From: Bromus sterilis
Lineage: Eukaryota; Streptophyta; Magnoliopsida; Poales; Poaceae
Direction: 5' to 3'
Length of the DNA stretch: 64,000 bases
Assembly (NCBI GenBank): GCA_950022295.1
Contig: OX465598.1
Span: forward strand, 344,857,324 to 344,921,323
Position numbers and translations under genes: made by a program. Positions 21,944 through 34,187 of this stretch are shown piece after piece. The notes under the pieces were generated by a model, which searched no databases, had not been told where the DNA came from, and saw nothing but the letters and a program-made list of their open reading frames with translations. The stretch's first letter is position 1. Every line of letters starts with the position of its first letter.

Positions 21944-22380
21944 ATGCTAGATCAAGACGAAAATAACAAGCATATAAGAGAGAGGAGGGGCCGAGAAGAC
22001 ATGCCTGAATTTCTTCCTTCCACACAAACAAATAAGAATGAACGCTCAGGATCCATTACTTTGGAGAGCCTTTCCAAACTCTCTGGTGTCTCTAATGGAC
22101 TGCCGAAAGCTGGGCTTATAGCAATTGCCTCATGGTACATATGGTGGCAGCAACGGCAGTTTATCTGTGGTGTAGATCTCACAGCAGTGAGTAAAACTGG
22201 GCTATCTATCAAAGCAATTGCCACAAACTTCACAAGAGCTTATGTCAACAAAGCTTCATCTCAGGAAAGGAGAGTCTGCTGGAAACGCCCTTTGTATGGG
22301 ATGGTTAAGATCAATGTGGACGCATCATTTCATGTGGAAACAATGACAGGAGCCACAACCAAGAACAGGAAGGTAGCATG
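21944..22380 (+). pseudogene. LINE ORF2 fragment (C-terminal, RNase H start)
   Basis: The plus strand reads IASWYIWWQQRQFICGV, then a linker and KRPLYGMVKINVDASFHV, where NVDASF is the first catalytic Asp motif of the LINE RNase H domain. It stops matching at about 22380. Orientation is opposite to the large LINE that begins at 22503. Confidence 0.65.
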
Positions 22381-22502
22381 GTACCCTTTGGATCAGCCCA
22401 AGAAGGCGTACGAGATGGGGCGGGCGCGGGTGGTGGTCGTGAGGTGAGGGATAAACTCTATCGTCAACTCGGTGTTGGACTGGAGAAACCCTAGGTTTGA
22501 CC

Positions 22503-24330
22503 TTTTTTGAACGTAAACCACTTTACTACCTAAGCGAAAACAGAAACAACATCATTCGATAGAACCTCCAGAATGCTACCGGGAGGCAGAACCGGCCACA
22601 CAGAAGGGGAATTGGAGCAAATTGCATGACGAGCTAGAAGATGAGCAGCCTTGTTCGCCTCTCACTGCACCCAACTGACTTTGTGTTCTTAAAAATTGCC
22701 CAACAGCCTCTAGATCTCCTCAATAACACACCCATGAGAAGACATGTTCTTGACATTGGAATTAATCATAGAGACTGCCGCCTTGCAATCAAGCTCAAAG
22801 CGCACCTTCCTGAAGCCCAAAGTGGCCACTATCGCCATCGCCAAACGACAGGCACGTACCCGAGCAGCCTCCCCACATGAAATGTCGGGCAAAAACGCCA
22901 AAGCCGCATCTCTAAAGGCACCACAAGCATCTCTGATGATCCAGCCACCAGCCCCCCTAGCTTCATCTTTCGCCGTAGCATACCATCCACATTGACCTTG
23001 TGCCAACCTTCAGACGAGGGAAGCCACTTAGCGACAGAGCGCTCCTTGAGGCTCTGGTTCTTCACCGCATGGGCCTGATCCCATTCCAGAATGTAGTGTC
23101 TAGCAGACCTGGCTACTTCCAAAGCGTTCATAATTTTTCATCGATTACGTGCGTCATTCCTGGCCAGCCTTAGAGCATAGACACCCTAAATCATTAAGGA
23201 TAATTTCTCCTCGCTACCCACATCAGAGAACAAAGTTAGCAGCCATTGAGGGAAGGCTCCATAAGATCCATCAGGTACTTGCGAAGAGGCAGTTCGTGCT
23301 GCCAAGATTGAACTCAACTCCTTACAGAAAAGCAGGGAGTGAGGGCAACTCCAAAACCTGTGAAATAAGGTCTCGTCGCGCCCACAGACACTACAAGAAA
23401 CTCCCTGCTTGATTTTCAGACGTCGGAGTTTTGATCCAACATCCAAACCATGAATTGCATATCAACCTCCACATGTGTGTCTTCATCTTCCTCGGTGCAT
23501 TGCAGTCCCACAGGCCGAGCCAACCCTAATGAGTAGCCACCGAGCTTGAGGAGCCTGGCCGTCCAGCTCTCGTCATGTCGATTGCCACTCGCAGATGATA
23601 CATAGAACTCTCCATTTTTTGTTAGGTTCCAAGCTTGCTAGTGGAAGAGCCATTGCCGCCCACACTGATAGCCAAAATATCCTTCTCGTCATCGGGAGAA
23701 AACATGTTTTGAACCTTATCCTGGTCCCAAGAATCACCCTCCGGGTTAAGTACGTGGAACACTTTTGTAATACCTGGGCATGCATGTAGACGCACTGGTC
23801 GCATGCACCCTTTCCTGGGGATCCAATTGTCATGCTGAATCTTTATACTAGCCCCATCACCAAATCTCCACACAATACCTTCATGGAGCATATCACGACC
23901 ATGCAAGACACACTTGAAAGTGAAAGATCCCGCTGCTGGGCAAGTGGCACTAAGTATGGAGCAGTCTGGGTAGTATCTAGCCTTGAGCACCCGAGCACAC
24001 AAAGAGTTTGGCACCTGAAGCAGTCTCCACGCCTGTTTGGCGAGCATGGCCTTGTTGAAGGCCTCTAGATCTCTGAAGCCCAACCCACCTTCAAGCTTCC
24101 GAACGCACATTTTTCACCACGAGATCCAGTGTACCTTCCTAGCACCATTGTTTGCACCCCACCAGAATTTTGACGAGATTGAAGTAAGGTTCCAACACAT
24201 CTTCTTTGAGAGGTGAAAATAACTCATGGTGTAGGTTGGTGTAGCTTGGAGGACAGATTTAACCAACACTTCTCTTGTCGCCTTGGATAGACCTTGGCCC
24301 TTCCAGCCCGAGACTTTACCACTAGAACTG
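22503..24330 (-). mobile_element. LINE, 3' part of ORF2 (split element, part 2)
   Basis: A minus-strand non-LTR retrotransposon ending at a T-run (A-tail) at 22503-22508. In order from 24330: SGKVSGWKGQGLSKATREVL, 'FWWGANNGARKVHWISW', EGGLGFRDLEAFNKAMLAKQ, then a zinc-finger-like CSVCGRDETLFHRFWSCPHS (zf-RVT region) and an RNase H domain starting HKVNVDG and continuing in a second frame with GAGGWIIRDACG. At least two frameshifts break it. It continues at 29895 after a gypsy element inserted. Confidence 0.85.
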
Positions 24331-25942
24331 TGATACATCCAAAACGTATCTATAATTTCTGCTTGCTCCATGCATGTTTTGTGTGATATTGCTATGTTCT
24401 AGATACACTTTCATACATTTTTGATCATATTTGGACTAACTTATTAACTCAGTGCACCCCAGTGCCAGTTCCTGTTTTCTGCTGTTTTTCTATTTCAGTT
24501 TTCCCTCATATAAAAGTGCCAGCAAAATTCGGGAAAATTCAGATAAAAAATCAGCGTGGAGGAAGCTTCGCGAAGAGCCCGGGAGGGGCCAGAGGGGAGC
24601 CAGGGGGCCCAGGCGGCCACCCGGCGCGGCCCCACCCCTGGCCGCGCCAGGGGGCGCCTGGGGCCCCTGGTCCACCTCTGGCTGCCCCCCTTCGCCTATT
24701 TATTCTCCGTCACGGGAAAACTCCAGGAGAGGAACCCTATTCCGCGAACTCGCCTCTGTTCCGCCGCCGGCGCTTCCGAAGATCGGGAGCACCAGAAGAC
24801 CTCTTCCCGGCACCCTGCCGGAGGGAGGATTGACCTCCGGGAGTCTCCTCTCCACCATGGATGCTCCCCGGATGTCTCGTGAGTAGTTTTCCTTGGACCA
24901 TGGGTCCGTGATCAGTAGCTATGTGATGTTCTCCTCCCCTCTTTGATCTTCATTGTTTAGACCTCGTGAGCTGCCCTACATGATCGAGGCACCTTTGTAA
25001 TATTTCTGCTATTGCTATGTTGAGTTTGATAGGATCTGATGGATTATGAGATTATGTTCAGATTGTGATAGAGTAATATATTTGGTTTTATCTCTTATAT
25101 TTTTGTTCCTAAGTAATTCTTGCATGTTCTCCGTTGTTGGCTATTGCTTTGGCCAAGTAGTAGGTAGTGACTTCAAGAGGGAACGTTGTGCTAGATTGTG
25201 GGTTCATGCCCCCCGATGACACGCTTGAGTGACAGAAACATGAGTCTAGGGGATGTGTTGTTGCCACAAGGGGGAAAACAACGGTGCTTGCGACCGCGGT
25301 TACAAGGATTGTTTACTTTACGCAGAGTTCTTTTTAATGCAGTTGTCTGTTGCTTTGGGTTTACACTTTGGGTGGGGCTCGCAACTTAATACCAGCGAGA
25401 TGTTCTGGATAGATATCTCAAGGTGGATGATTAGTAGTAGATGCAGATGGATTTCGGTCTACTTATCTTGGCGTACTGCCTGTGCTTTTGAACCTCGTCC
25501 TTTCTTTTGTAGCATAGTTAGCATTGCGGTGCGTTCATAATCCTGTCAATTGTCTTTCTGTAATTTGTTTACCTCGCATAGCAATTTTATCGTCTTTGGG
25601 AGAGAGACATCACTAGCGAACATCACGTATCCCGGTCCATATCCTCATTATTGTTTCCAGGCTATATTTACTTTACTGCTTTTACTTGCTATCTTTATCC
25701 CTTGCATTTTATCCTTGTGAACAACAAGACCGGAGAGATTGACAACCTCTCTGAACTTCGTTGGGAACAAAGTTATCTGTGTCTGTGTGCAGGTCCGCGT
25801 CAGTTGCGCCGCTGACACCTACTTATCATCTCTGGAGTCCTGCTGGAGACAAACCTTGGTATCTTCACCGAGGGAAAACTGCTGTTGCACTACATCTCAA
25901 CCTTCCACTTGGGGTAACCAACGAAGGGGCGAGAAGCCATCA
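24331..25942 (+). repeat. 5' LTR of element 1, 1,612 bp
   Basis: It begins TGATACATCCAAAACGTATC and ends GAGAAGCCATCA. It has a TATA-like CTATTTATTC near 24694 and a GC-rich leader before it. Its 24778-25942 part is repeated at 28729-29894. Confidence 0.9.
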
Positions 25943-25953
25943 AGCAAGTTTTT

Positions 25954-25971
25954 TGGCGCCGCTGCCGGGGA
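25954..25971 (+). promoter_or_regulatory. Primer-binding site of element 1 (tRNA-Asp type)
   Basis: TGGCGCCGCTGCCGGGGA lies 11 nt after the LTR end. It is complementary to the 3' end of plant tRNA-Asp except for one position. Confidence 0.75.
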
Positions 25972-26122
25972 CTCCGAGTGCTAAGATAGGGGAGTTGCAC
26001 ACTACCCTTTACCTTTGTTTTTTTAGTCTTGTTAGTTTATCTTTCAACTTTTATCTTTGTGTCTTTTATCAAAATTTACAAAAAAATTATTTATCTTGCT
26101 GTTAGTAGTCCTCCTTGTTTAG

Positions 26123-26959
26123 ATGAACATGTTAGGACTAGGTTCTTTGCGGGAATCGGAAGTTCTCGATTTCCGTCAAAGGGATGGAGAAAATATGAAG
26201 AAGGCATGGGACAGAATTTTTGAAGCACATAAAAGAGTTATGCCTTGGATATCTATAAAAATTGTGCTTAGAAATTTTTATCATGGTCTTTTTAAGTGGT
26301 GTAAACACTCTCTTGACATTATAGCTGAGGGAGATTTTCTAGAGTGTGATGAAGATAGGGCTCTTGAGATTTTGCATAGTCTATCTAGTTATTTTGTTTA
26401 TGATCGAAGCATTGTTACTTTCATAGATAGACTTGCCACTGTTGAAAAAAAACTAGATGCTCTAGATTTGGGGAAAGTAGAGGAACTTAAGTCCAATAAG
26501 AAAGAAATGTTGTAGATAGATGATGATTGGGAGCCCTTTGTTAGGATTAGCATCTCTAACCAAGGCTTCCTTGCTCTTTGTGATATTGGTTCCACAGTTT
26601 CTACTATGCCAAAAATAGTTTATGATTCTTTAAAGCTAGATATGGATAAATTATCATCTTATCATGAACATTCTAATGGATATATTTCAGATATTAAAGG
26701 AAAGGTAAAAGAAGTCCAAGTTGCATTCCTTCATAGGACTGCACCAATGGATTTCTTCATCGTGGAGCCAAACCAAAGTAACATTGTGCTCGGAAGAGAC
26801 TTCCTCCGTGCTATGAAAGGCTTCATTGATATTGGTAATAGGCACATACACTTACGCGGTATGGCAAAAGGTAAGTATATCTTTCCTAGTAAGAAGAAGA
26901 ATGAGCTTATTGAAAATCAATTTGAGGGTTTTTATGATTCTGATCTTGGATACCCTTGA
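26123..26959 (+). pseudogene. gag/protease-like ORF of element 1 with one stop
   Basis: From ATG 26123 one frame runs to the stop at 26957-26959, broken only by TAG at 26513-26515. The first part (about 130 codons) is helical and charged. The second part contains FLALCDIGSTVSTMP, the position of the retropepsin active-site motif, here D-I-G-S rather than D-T-G, and NIVLGRDFLRAMKGFIDI, the usual second protease motif. The frame ends there, with no polymerase. It is probably the shrunken coding region of a non-autonomous element. It is described as broken, not reconstructed. Confidence 0.7.
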
Positions 26960-27583
26960 TTCTTGTTTTGCATCATGCCTAGCTAATGGCTTTAAAGAAG
27001 CGCTTTCGGGAGGCAGCCCGCAACGAATTTAGGTGTTTCTTTTTGCTTTTGTTGTGTCTTGATGATTGTTACTTCTGTAGCAACATCATTGTATCTTTAT
27101 TTTTCAGCTTTGTGCCAAGTTATAGCCTCTTACGGCAAGGGAAGTAAAAGTTGTGACATGCTGTCCAGAAAACAGATTCTGTCCTCGTGACCAGAAAAAT
27201 TCCAGAAAAATCCCAGTTCATCTTTTTGAGATGACATTTTTACACAGTATGCTCTATACAATTACGAAACTTCCGTATGTTCTGAGTTTTTTTATTTGAG
27301 TTGAAGAAGTACCCCTAAAAAATTCTTTACTATCTGCTGTTCTGTTTTTCACAGATTCTGCCACGTTTTGTCTCTCCTTACTTTTGCAAACCTTAAGCTT
27401 GCTTTTTCTTTGCAAAAACTTTTTGGCACTCTTGAGAAACAGTAGCTCTTCAAGATTATCTTTATATACAGTGGGGAAAAATTATTAATTAAGGGTACTA
27501 ACCTCTCTAATCAGCTTATGATTAGTTATGTATGAAGGGAGTTTTCAAGTGTGCGATGGAAGATGATGAAAGAAGATCCAGGA

Positions 27584-27681
27584 GTGTCAAGCGCTCAAGC
27601 TTGGGGATGCCCCCATGCATCCCCAATAAATATTCAAGGAGACTCAAGCGTCTAAGCTTGGGGATGCCCCCGTGCATCCCC
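27584..27681 (+). repeat. Two-copy repeat with C/G hairpins in element 1
   Basis: A block CTCAAGC...CTTGGGGATGCCCC.CATCCCC occurs at 27584-27624 and 27641-27681, 57 bp apart. GGGGATGC and GCATCCCC can pair within each copy. Such blocks are common in the non-coding region upstream of the 3' LTR of these elements. Confidence 0.65.
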
Positions 27682-28728
27682 TTCTCCATCAACAATCATC
27701 AGTTCGTCCTTCGTCTCACTATATTTTTATCACTTCATGCGTTATGTGCTATGCTTGGAGCGTCTCGCTCTTAGGTTTTGTTTTTAGTTTTCTTTAGCTT
27801 TGCTTGCTGTTCATAACAAGTTAGATCATGTCTTACTTTGTGTGGGAGAGAAACACGCTCCACTTTCAAAATTTAGAACACATCATAGGATTTTTCCTGC
27901 CTATCTTTTTGTTGTTGTGTGTTCTTTATCTTTTCATAGCTACTGCCATGTTTAGTTTTAGTCTTAGTTTGTCTTTAGCAAGAGCCTTGGATTTTGTTTA
28001 GTTTGTTGCTGCAACTCTTTTTAGTTTTCATGTTTATCTTGTTAAGAGAGTTGGTTGTTGCACTGAGTTGTGTCTTGTCTTGAAAGTAGGTAATTGAGGT
28101 TGCTATTTAATTTTAGTAGTAGCTTGCAATAGTTTTGAGGTATTGATGTGAGTAATGTTTGAACTTTTGGTGTCAAGAGCTCTAGCCTATTAGTGATAGG
28201 TGTCGTATTTTGGGAAATCCGTGTGTATTTTCAAAACCTACAAAACTAGTTGAGAACTCTAGCTACTAGATGGATCACTACTCTTTTGAGGGGTCGAATA
28301 TTAGAGAACACTCACGTACCATGAGTCGAGGATGCGCAAGGATAACCAAACCCCCATACACTCCTCCTCGGGGTACTTGTCTCTTTGTGAACCTCCTCAT
28401 TAGATTGAGAGTTACCGATAATAAGTGCATGAGTTCTTCGGACTAATGTAAGTATTGAAAGTTGACACTTCCACCTTCCCATATTTTGCTAGCCTCTCCC
28501 GTGTCGTGCATTGCCTTCTTCTCACTCCGAGAGTTGGTGTCCACCTTCGCCGGTACATCCAAACCCTTGGCATGATACGCTCTGTCATCATAAGCCTCCT
28601 TATATCTTTCCTCAAAACAGCCACCATACCTACCTATCAAGGCATTTCCATAGCCTTTCTGAGTTACATTGCCATGCAACATCCATCTCTTCATGACTTC
28701 TTCCCCTCTTTCTGAGTTACATTGCCAT

Positions 28729-29894
28729 GAAGATCGGGAGCACCAGAAGACCTCTTCCCGGCACCCTGCCGGAGGGAGGATTGACCTCCGGGAGTCTCCT
28801 CTCCACCATGGATGCTCCCCGGATGTCTCGTGAGTAGTTTTCCTTGGACCATGGGTCCGTGATCAGTAGCTATGTGATGTTCTCCTCCCCTCTTTGATCT
28901 TCATTGTTTAGACCTCGTGAGCTGCCCTACATGATCGAGGCACCTTTGTAATATTTCTGCTATTGCTATGTTGAGTTTGATAGGATCTGATGGATTATGA
29001 GATTATGTTCAGATTGTGATAGAGTAATATATTTGGTTTTTATCTCTTATATTTTTGTTCCTAAGTAATTCTTGCATGTTCTCCGTTGTTGTTTATTGCT
29101 TTGGCCAAGTAGTAGGTAGTGACTTCAAGAGGGAACGTTGTGCTAGATTGTGGGTTCATGCCCCCCGATGACACGCTTGAGTGACAGAAACATGAGTCTA
29201 GGGGATGTGCTGTTGCCACAAGGGGGGAAACAACGGTGCTTGTGACCGCGGTTACAAGGATTGTTTACTTTACGCAGAGTTCTTTTTAATGTAGTTGTCT
29301 ATTGCTTTGGGTTTACACTTTGGGTGGGGCTCGCAACTTAATACCGGAGAGATGTTCTGGATAGATATCTCAAGGTGGATGAGTAGTAATAGATGCAGAT
29401 GGATTTCGGTCTACTTATCTTGGCGTACTGCATGTGCTTTTGAACCTCGTCCTTTCTTTTGTAGCATAGTTAGCATTGCGATGCGTTCATAATCCTGTCA
29501 ATTGCCTTTCTGTAATTTGTTTACCTCGCATAGCAATTTTATCGTCTTTGGGAGAGAGACATCACTAGCGAACATCACGTATCCCGGTCCATATCCTCAT
29601 TATTGTTTCCACGCTATATTTACTTTACTGCTTTTACTTGCTATCTTTATCCCTTGCATTTTATCCTTGTGAACAACAAGACCGGAGAGATTGACAACCT
29701 CTCTGAACTTCGTTGGGAACAAAGTTATCTGTGTCTGTGTGCAGGTCCGCGTCAGTTGCGCCGCTGACACCTACTTATCATCTCTGGAGTCCTGCTGGAA
29801 ACAAACCTTGGTATCTTCATCGAGGTAAAACGGTTGCTGCACTACATCTCAACCTTCCACTTGGGGTAACCAACGAAGGGGTGAGAAGCCATCA
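28729..29894 (+). repeat. 3' LTR of element 1, 5'-truncated
   Basis: It matches 24778-25942 at about 98% by hand count. The first 447 bp of the LTR are missing. The deletion junction carries two copies of a 22-bp sequence ending TACATTGCCATG (about 28659-28680 and 28709-28730), suggesting a repair or template-switch event. Confidence 0.85.
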
Positions 29895-31268
29895 AACTGT
29901 CGCGAACATACCTCCTTGGATCTCCCTACCACCGTTGGCATTCCTAGATGATCCCAATAATCAGCTTGAGGCCCTCATTCTGTTGGTCCGAGCTTCCTTT
30001 TCCAAAGAAAATGGATTACTTTTGGAGGTTCACTTTTTATCCCGAGGCTTCCTCGTAGACATGAAGGCTGGACTTTAGCTTCTCGAAGTTTCCTTGGGAG
30101 CCCTCAAGGAAGACAATACTATCATCGGCAAAGAGAAGGTGAGTGACTTTTGGGCCTGTGCTGCCAAAAGCCACTCCATTCAACGAGTGATCCACACATG
30201 CCTGCTCCAAGAGAGCCGAGAAACCCTCCACACAGAACATAAAGAGGTAGGGGGATAGAGGGTCTCCCTGCCGCAATCCTCTAGATAGGAGAAAACCCAA
30301 AGAGAAACCTCCATTAAGCATGCCTCATCACCATATCAACCCATATGTCACTGAGTCCATACCGCCGCAACATGTGGTCTAAGAAATATCATTCCACCGT
30401 GTCATAGGACTTGACCATATCAAGTTTCACAACACATAAAGGTTTGTTGCGCTTCCTTGTTTGGATTGCCTGCACACACTCGTAAGCAGAAAGAACGTTA
30501 TCCGTGATCAGCCGGCCGGGCATGAACGCACTTTGTTCTTTGGAGATCATCATAGGGAGGAAATCGTTGAGCATATTTGCTAGGACTTTAGCAGCATTCT
30601 TGTTCAGAACATTACATAGACTAATCGATCGAAATTGAGACATTGACTGACGTGATGGAACCATTGGGATCATGACAATCACCGTCTCATTGAAACTTTA
30701 AGGAACAACCCTGCCCTCAAGCATGCACAGCCTTGCAAACATCTATCCCTACCAAAGCCTAGTGGTGTTGATAGACTAGCGCGGGGAAACCGTCCGGTCC
30801 AGGAGCTTTGGTAGGACCCATTTGTAAAAGAGTTGTCTGAGTTTCCAAGTCATTGAATCTTGCATTTAATTTCTCATTGATCCCCAAGGATACCATAGGA
30901 TCAATCTAGTTAAGGAGTCGGTCTGGGACTCTGAGCCCACTGAACCTTCTGAACCAAAGAGATTTGCATAGAAAGCCGCTGTCAAGCCTCACATATCATC
31001 ATCAGTGGAGCAAACCGAGCCATCGTCGCGGACCAACTTCTTCACTGTATTCTTCCTTCTACGATGGGATGCACGATTTTGGAAATATTTCGTGTTCTGA
31101 TCGCCTCATTGCAGCCAATCAATGTGCGACCACTGCGTGAAACAAATCTCCTCCTTCTCATATATAAGTCATGCAAAAGATCCTCAATTTCCTTTGTTTC
31201 CTGTTGATAACCACTTTCTGGGCGTAACTCTTGTCTCACTCGTTTTGTCTTGATGATGCAAAACCTAC
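29895..31268 (-). mobile_element. LINE, reverse transcriptase part of ORF2 (split element, part 1)
   Basis: Continues the LINE at 22503-24330. The minus strand reads, from the right: a linker with GYQQETKEIEDLLHDLYMRR; the RT region with QFRSISLCNVLNK, KEQSAFMPGRLITDNVLSAY and VVKLDMVKSYDTVEW; then LLSRGLRQGDPLSPYLFMFC and HLLFADDSIVFLEG, which keeps the FADD catalytic box (about 30120). Frameshifts and a stop break it. The endonuclease domain is absent. The 5' end lies at or beyond the SINE at 31269. Confidence 0.85.
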
Positions 31269-31598
31269 CCCTAAAAAATAATGATGCAGCGAATCAATCT
31301 GTGATTGTGATTGAGTTGGTTAGATGGATGGTTGTATCTCCATCCCATCAGGATTCAAATCCTAGATTTGACATTAGTGTTCGCATTTTTCCGAATATAT
31401 TTTAGGTTTTTCGGTGATGTGCTTTCACTGGAAGCAGACGTTTCCGTCGAAGACAAGGTGATGACCTCGTTAATCTTCGATGATGTATAGACTTAGTATT
31501 GCGAAGATGCTCATAGGGATAGGGTTTATGTGTGTGCGTTCATAGAGTGAATGTATACTTATGTATGTGAATGTGTGTGTTGTACTGTGTTAAAAAAA
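31269..31598 (+). mobile_element. Au-type SINE
   Basis: The body from about 31310 (GTTGGTTAGATGGATGGTTG, then CCATCCCATCAGGATTCAAA, a tRNA-like box B region) to GTACTGTGTTAAAAAAA at 31598 matches the Au SINE of Triticeae as I know it. TGATGATGCAAAAC-TAC is present on both sides (31251-31268 and 31599-31616, one mismatch) as a target duplication. The first about 40 bp after the left duplication may be extra sequence. Confidence 0.75.
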
Positions 31599-31616
31599 TG
31601 ATGATGCAAAACGTAC

Positions 31617-31720
31617 ATACACTTGGAATTAAGGATGCAATTTTACCCATGGGTACGGGTACCTGCGGGTACCCTACCCGCATGGGTAGGGTATGGGTAC
31701 ATTTTTATACCCATGGTAGT
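31617..31720. mobile_element. Fragment with dense GGGTAC / TACCCG motifs (hAT-like subterminal repeats?)
   Basis: ACCCATGGGTACGGGTACC and GGGTACCCTACCCGCATGGG crowd 60 bp in both orientations, resembling subterminal repeats of plant hAT elements. It is cut off by the LTR at 31721, so only one end is seen. Confidence 0.35.
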
Positions 31721-32775
31721 TGATACGTGCAAAACGTATCTATAATTTCTGCTTGCTCCATGCATGTTTTGTGTGATATTGCTATGATCTAGATACACTT
31801 TCATACACTTTTGATCATATTTGCACTAACCTATTAACTCAGTGCACCACAGTGCCAGTTCCTGTTTTCTGCTGTTTTTCTATTTCAGTTTTCCCCCATA
31901 TAAAAAGTGCCACAAAAATTCCGGGAAAAATATAGGAAAAATCAGCGTACAGGAAGCTTCGCGAAGAGCCCGAGTGGGGCCAGAGGGGAGCCAGGGGTGG
32001 CCCAGGCGGCCACCCGGCGCGGCCCCACCCCTGGCCGCGCCAGGGGGGCGCCTGGGGCCCCTGGTCCACCTCTGGCTGCCCCCCTTCGCCTATATATTCT
32101 CCGTCACGGGAAACTTCTGAAGAGAGAACCCTTTTTCGCGATCTCTCCTCTGTTCCACCGCCGCCGCGCTTCCGAGATCGGGAGCACCAGAAGACCTCTT
32201 CCCGGCACCCTGCCGGAGGGAGGACCGACCTCCGGGAGTCTCCTCTCCACCATGGATGCTCCCCGGATGTCTCATGAGTAGTTTTCCTTGGACCATGGGT
32301 CCGTGATCAGTAGCTATGTGATGTTCTCCTCCCCTCTTTGTTCTTCATGGTTTAGACCTCGTGAGCTGCCCAACATGATCGAGGCACTTTTGTAATCTTT
32401 CTGCTGTTGCTATGCCGAGTTTGATGGGATCTGATGGATTATGAGATTATGTTCAGATTGTGATTGAGTAATATATTTGGTTTTTATCTCTTTTATTTTT
32501 GTTCCTAAGTAATTCTTGCATGTTCTCCGTTGCTGTTTATTTCTTTGGCCAAGTATTAGGTAGTAACCCCAAGAGGGAACGTTATGCTCGATTGTGGGTT
32601 CATGCCCCCCGATGACACGCTTGAGTGACAGAAACATGAGTCTAGGGGATGTGTTGTTGCCACAAGGGGGAAAACAACGGTGCTTGTAACCGCAGTTGCA
32701 AGGATTGTTTACTTTACGCAAAGTGCTTTTTAATGCAGTTGTCTGTTGCTTTGGGTTTACTATTTGGGTGGAGCT
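31721..32775 (+). repeat. Truncated LTR related to element 1
   Basis: It starts TGATACGTGCAAAACGTATC and follows the 24331 LTR almost colinearly to about its position 25375 (GGTTTACTATTTGGGTGGAG). There it is cut by the LTR of element 2. Neither its remaining part nor internal region is found in the window. Confidence 0.85.
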
Positions 32776-34158
32776 TGATACGTCTCAAACGTATCTACTT
32801 TTCCAAACACTTTTGCTATTGTTTTGCCCTCATTCTTGCATGATTTGGACGAAACTAACCCGGGCTAACGCTGTTTTCAGCAGAGCTGCCTGTATGGTTT
32901 TATTGTGTGCAGGAAAATGGATTTTTAGACGTCCCACAAAATTCCCAGAAAAATACCAGAAAATCCACGCACCCGATGAAGCCAGGAGCCAGAAGTGGGA
33001 CCAGAGGGGAGCCCTGGGGGCCCCAGGCGCCCCTTGGCGCGGCCAATGGTGGGGCTGCGCCCTCTGGCCGCCTGGGCTGCTCCCCCTCCTCTGGTGCCCT
33101 ACCGAGGCTCCTATTTATCCCCGTGACGAGAAAACCCCAAAAAAGAAGTTGTTTTCCCAGTTTCCGTCGCGGAGCCGCCGCCACCCTCTGTTCTTCTTCG
33201 GGAGGGCTAATCTGGAGGCTGATTTGGCCTCCGGAGAGGGGAGATCGTCGCCATCGTCATCACCATCACCACTCCATCCATCCTCCATGACTTCTCTTCA
33301 CATGTGTGAGTAATTCCCTGCTGTAGGCAAAGGGGATGGTAGGGATTGGATGAGTTTAATCATGTAATAGTTCGTCAGATTGTTGGGGGCATGTTGCCTA
33401 TCATCTAGATTGGTGTTTATCTTCTTTGCTACAACTTGTTGTTCTTAATGCTTGTCACTTTGGGCCCGAGTGCCATGTTTTCAGATCTGAACCTTATGTG
33501 TTTTCATGAGTATATTTATGTTCTAGATCCTATCTATGAGTTGTATGCACCTATTATGGTCCGGAACCGGCGATCCCAAAGGTGACAGCTTGGGACACCA
33601 AAGGGGATGGTCCATGATTTGAGGATTCCATGTATCCATTGAGTTTATTGCTTTCTTCCGGTGCTCTCTGACAGGAGCGCCTTAATCTCCATAAGTCCCT
33701 TTTGGCCCCGTTCGTAGCGGGATGGTAGGACAAAAGATGTTGTGCAAGTTCTTATTGCAAGCACGCACAACTACCTATGGGATACATGCCTATTGTTTGA
33801 TATTTGCCTAGATGATCATTGCTTTTCTGTGTGCCTTGCCCCGTGTTAGAATCTATTATATGTTTACTCCCATCCATGCAGCGCCCGACCATCCATCTCC
33901 CTAGCCTACAGTGTTTTCAATCCTGCTGGTTATTATTTGTTACTTTTTGCTATTTACTTTTGCTGTTGCTATCATCACTATCATATCACCGTTACCACTT
34001 ATCTATTGTTGCAAGCAAGTATATTTCAGGTGAGGTTGAATTGACAACTCAACTGTCAAAGCTTATAAATACTCTTTGGCTCCCCGTGTGTCGAATCAAT
34101 AAATTGGGTTAACTTACCCGCGAAGACTATCTCGATCCCTTACGCCTGTGGGGCATCA
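32776..34158 (+). repeat. 5' LTR of element 2, 1,383 bp
   Basis: It begins TGATACGTCTCAAACGTATC and ends CTGTGGGGCATCA. A TATA-like CCTATTTATCC lies near 33109. It shares only the first about 20 bp and general layout with the element 1 LTR, so it is a different family. Confidence 0.8.
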
Positions 34159-34169
34159 AGCAGCGTTTC

Positions 34170-34187
34170 TGGCGCCGTTGCCGGGGA
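34170..34187 (+). promoter_or_regulatory. Primer-binding site of element 2 (tRNA-Asp)
   Basis: TGGCGCCGTTGCCGGGGA is a perfect complement of the 3' end of plant tRNA-Asp and starts 11 nt after the LTR end, the same spacing as in element 1. Confidence 0.85.

Larger units (their letters stand above)
24331..29894 (+). mobile_element. Ty3/gypsy-type LTR retrotransposon, non-autonomous (element 1)
   Basis: The insertion is bounded by an exact 5-bp target duplication AACTG (24326-24330 and 29895-29899) inside a LINE. The left LTR is complete (24331-25942). The right LTR lacks its first about 447 bp (28729-29894). A primer site, a gag-protease reading frame with one stop, and about 1.8 kb of non-coding DNA follow. 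No reverse transcriptase, RNase H or integrase is visible. By hand count the two LTRs differ at about 20 positions over 1,165 bp, so the insertion is fairly recent. Confidence 0.85.

Noticed and set aside
24452..24886. Proline/glycine-rich open frames in the element 1 LTR, repeated near 31850-32280
   Set aside because: They occur inside LTR leaders, in several overlapping frames, and are not conserved in frame between LTR copies.
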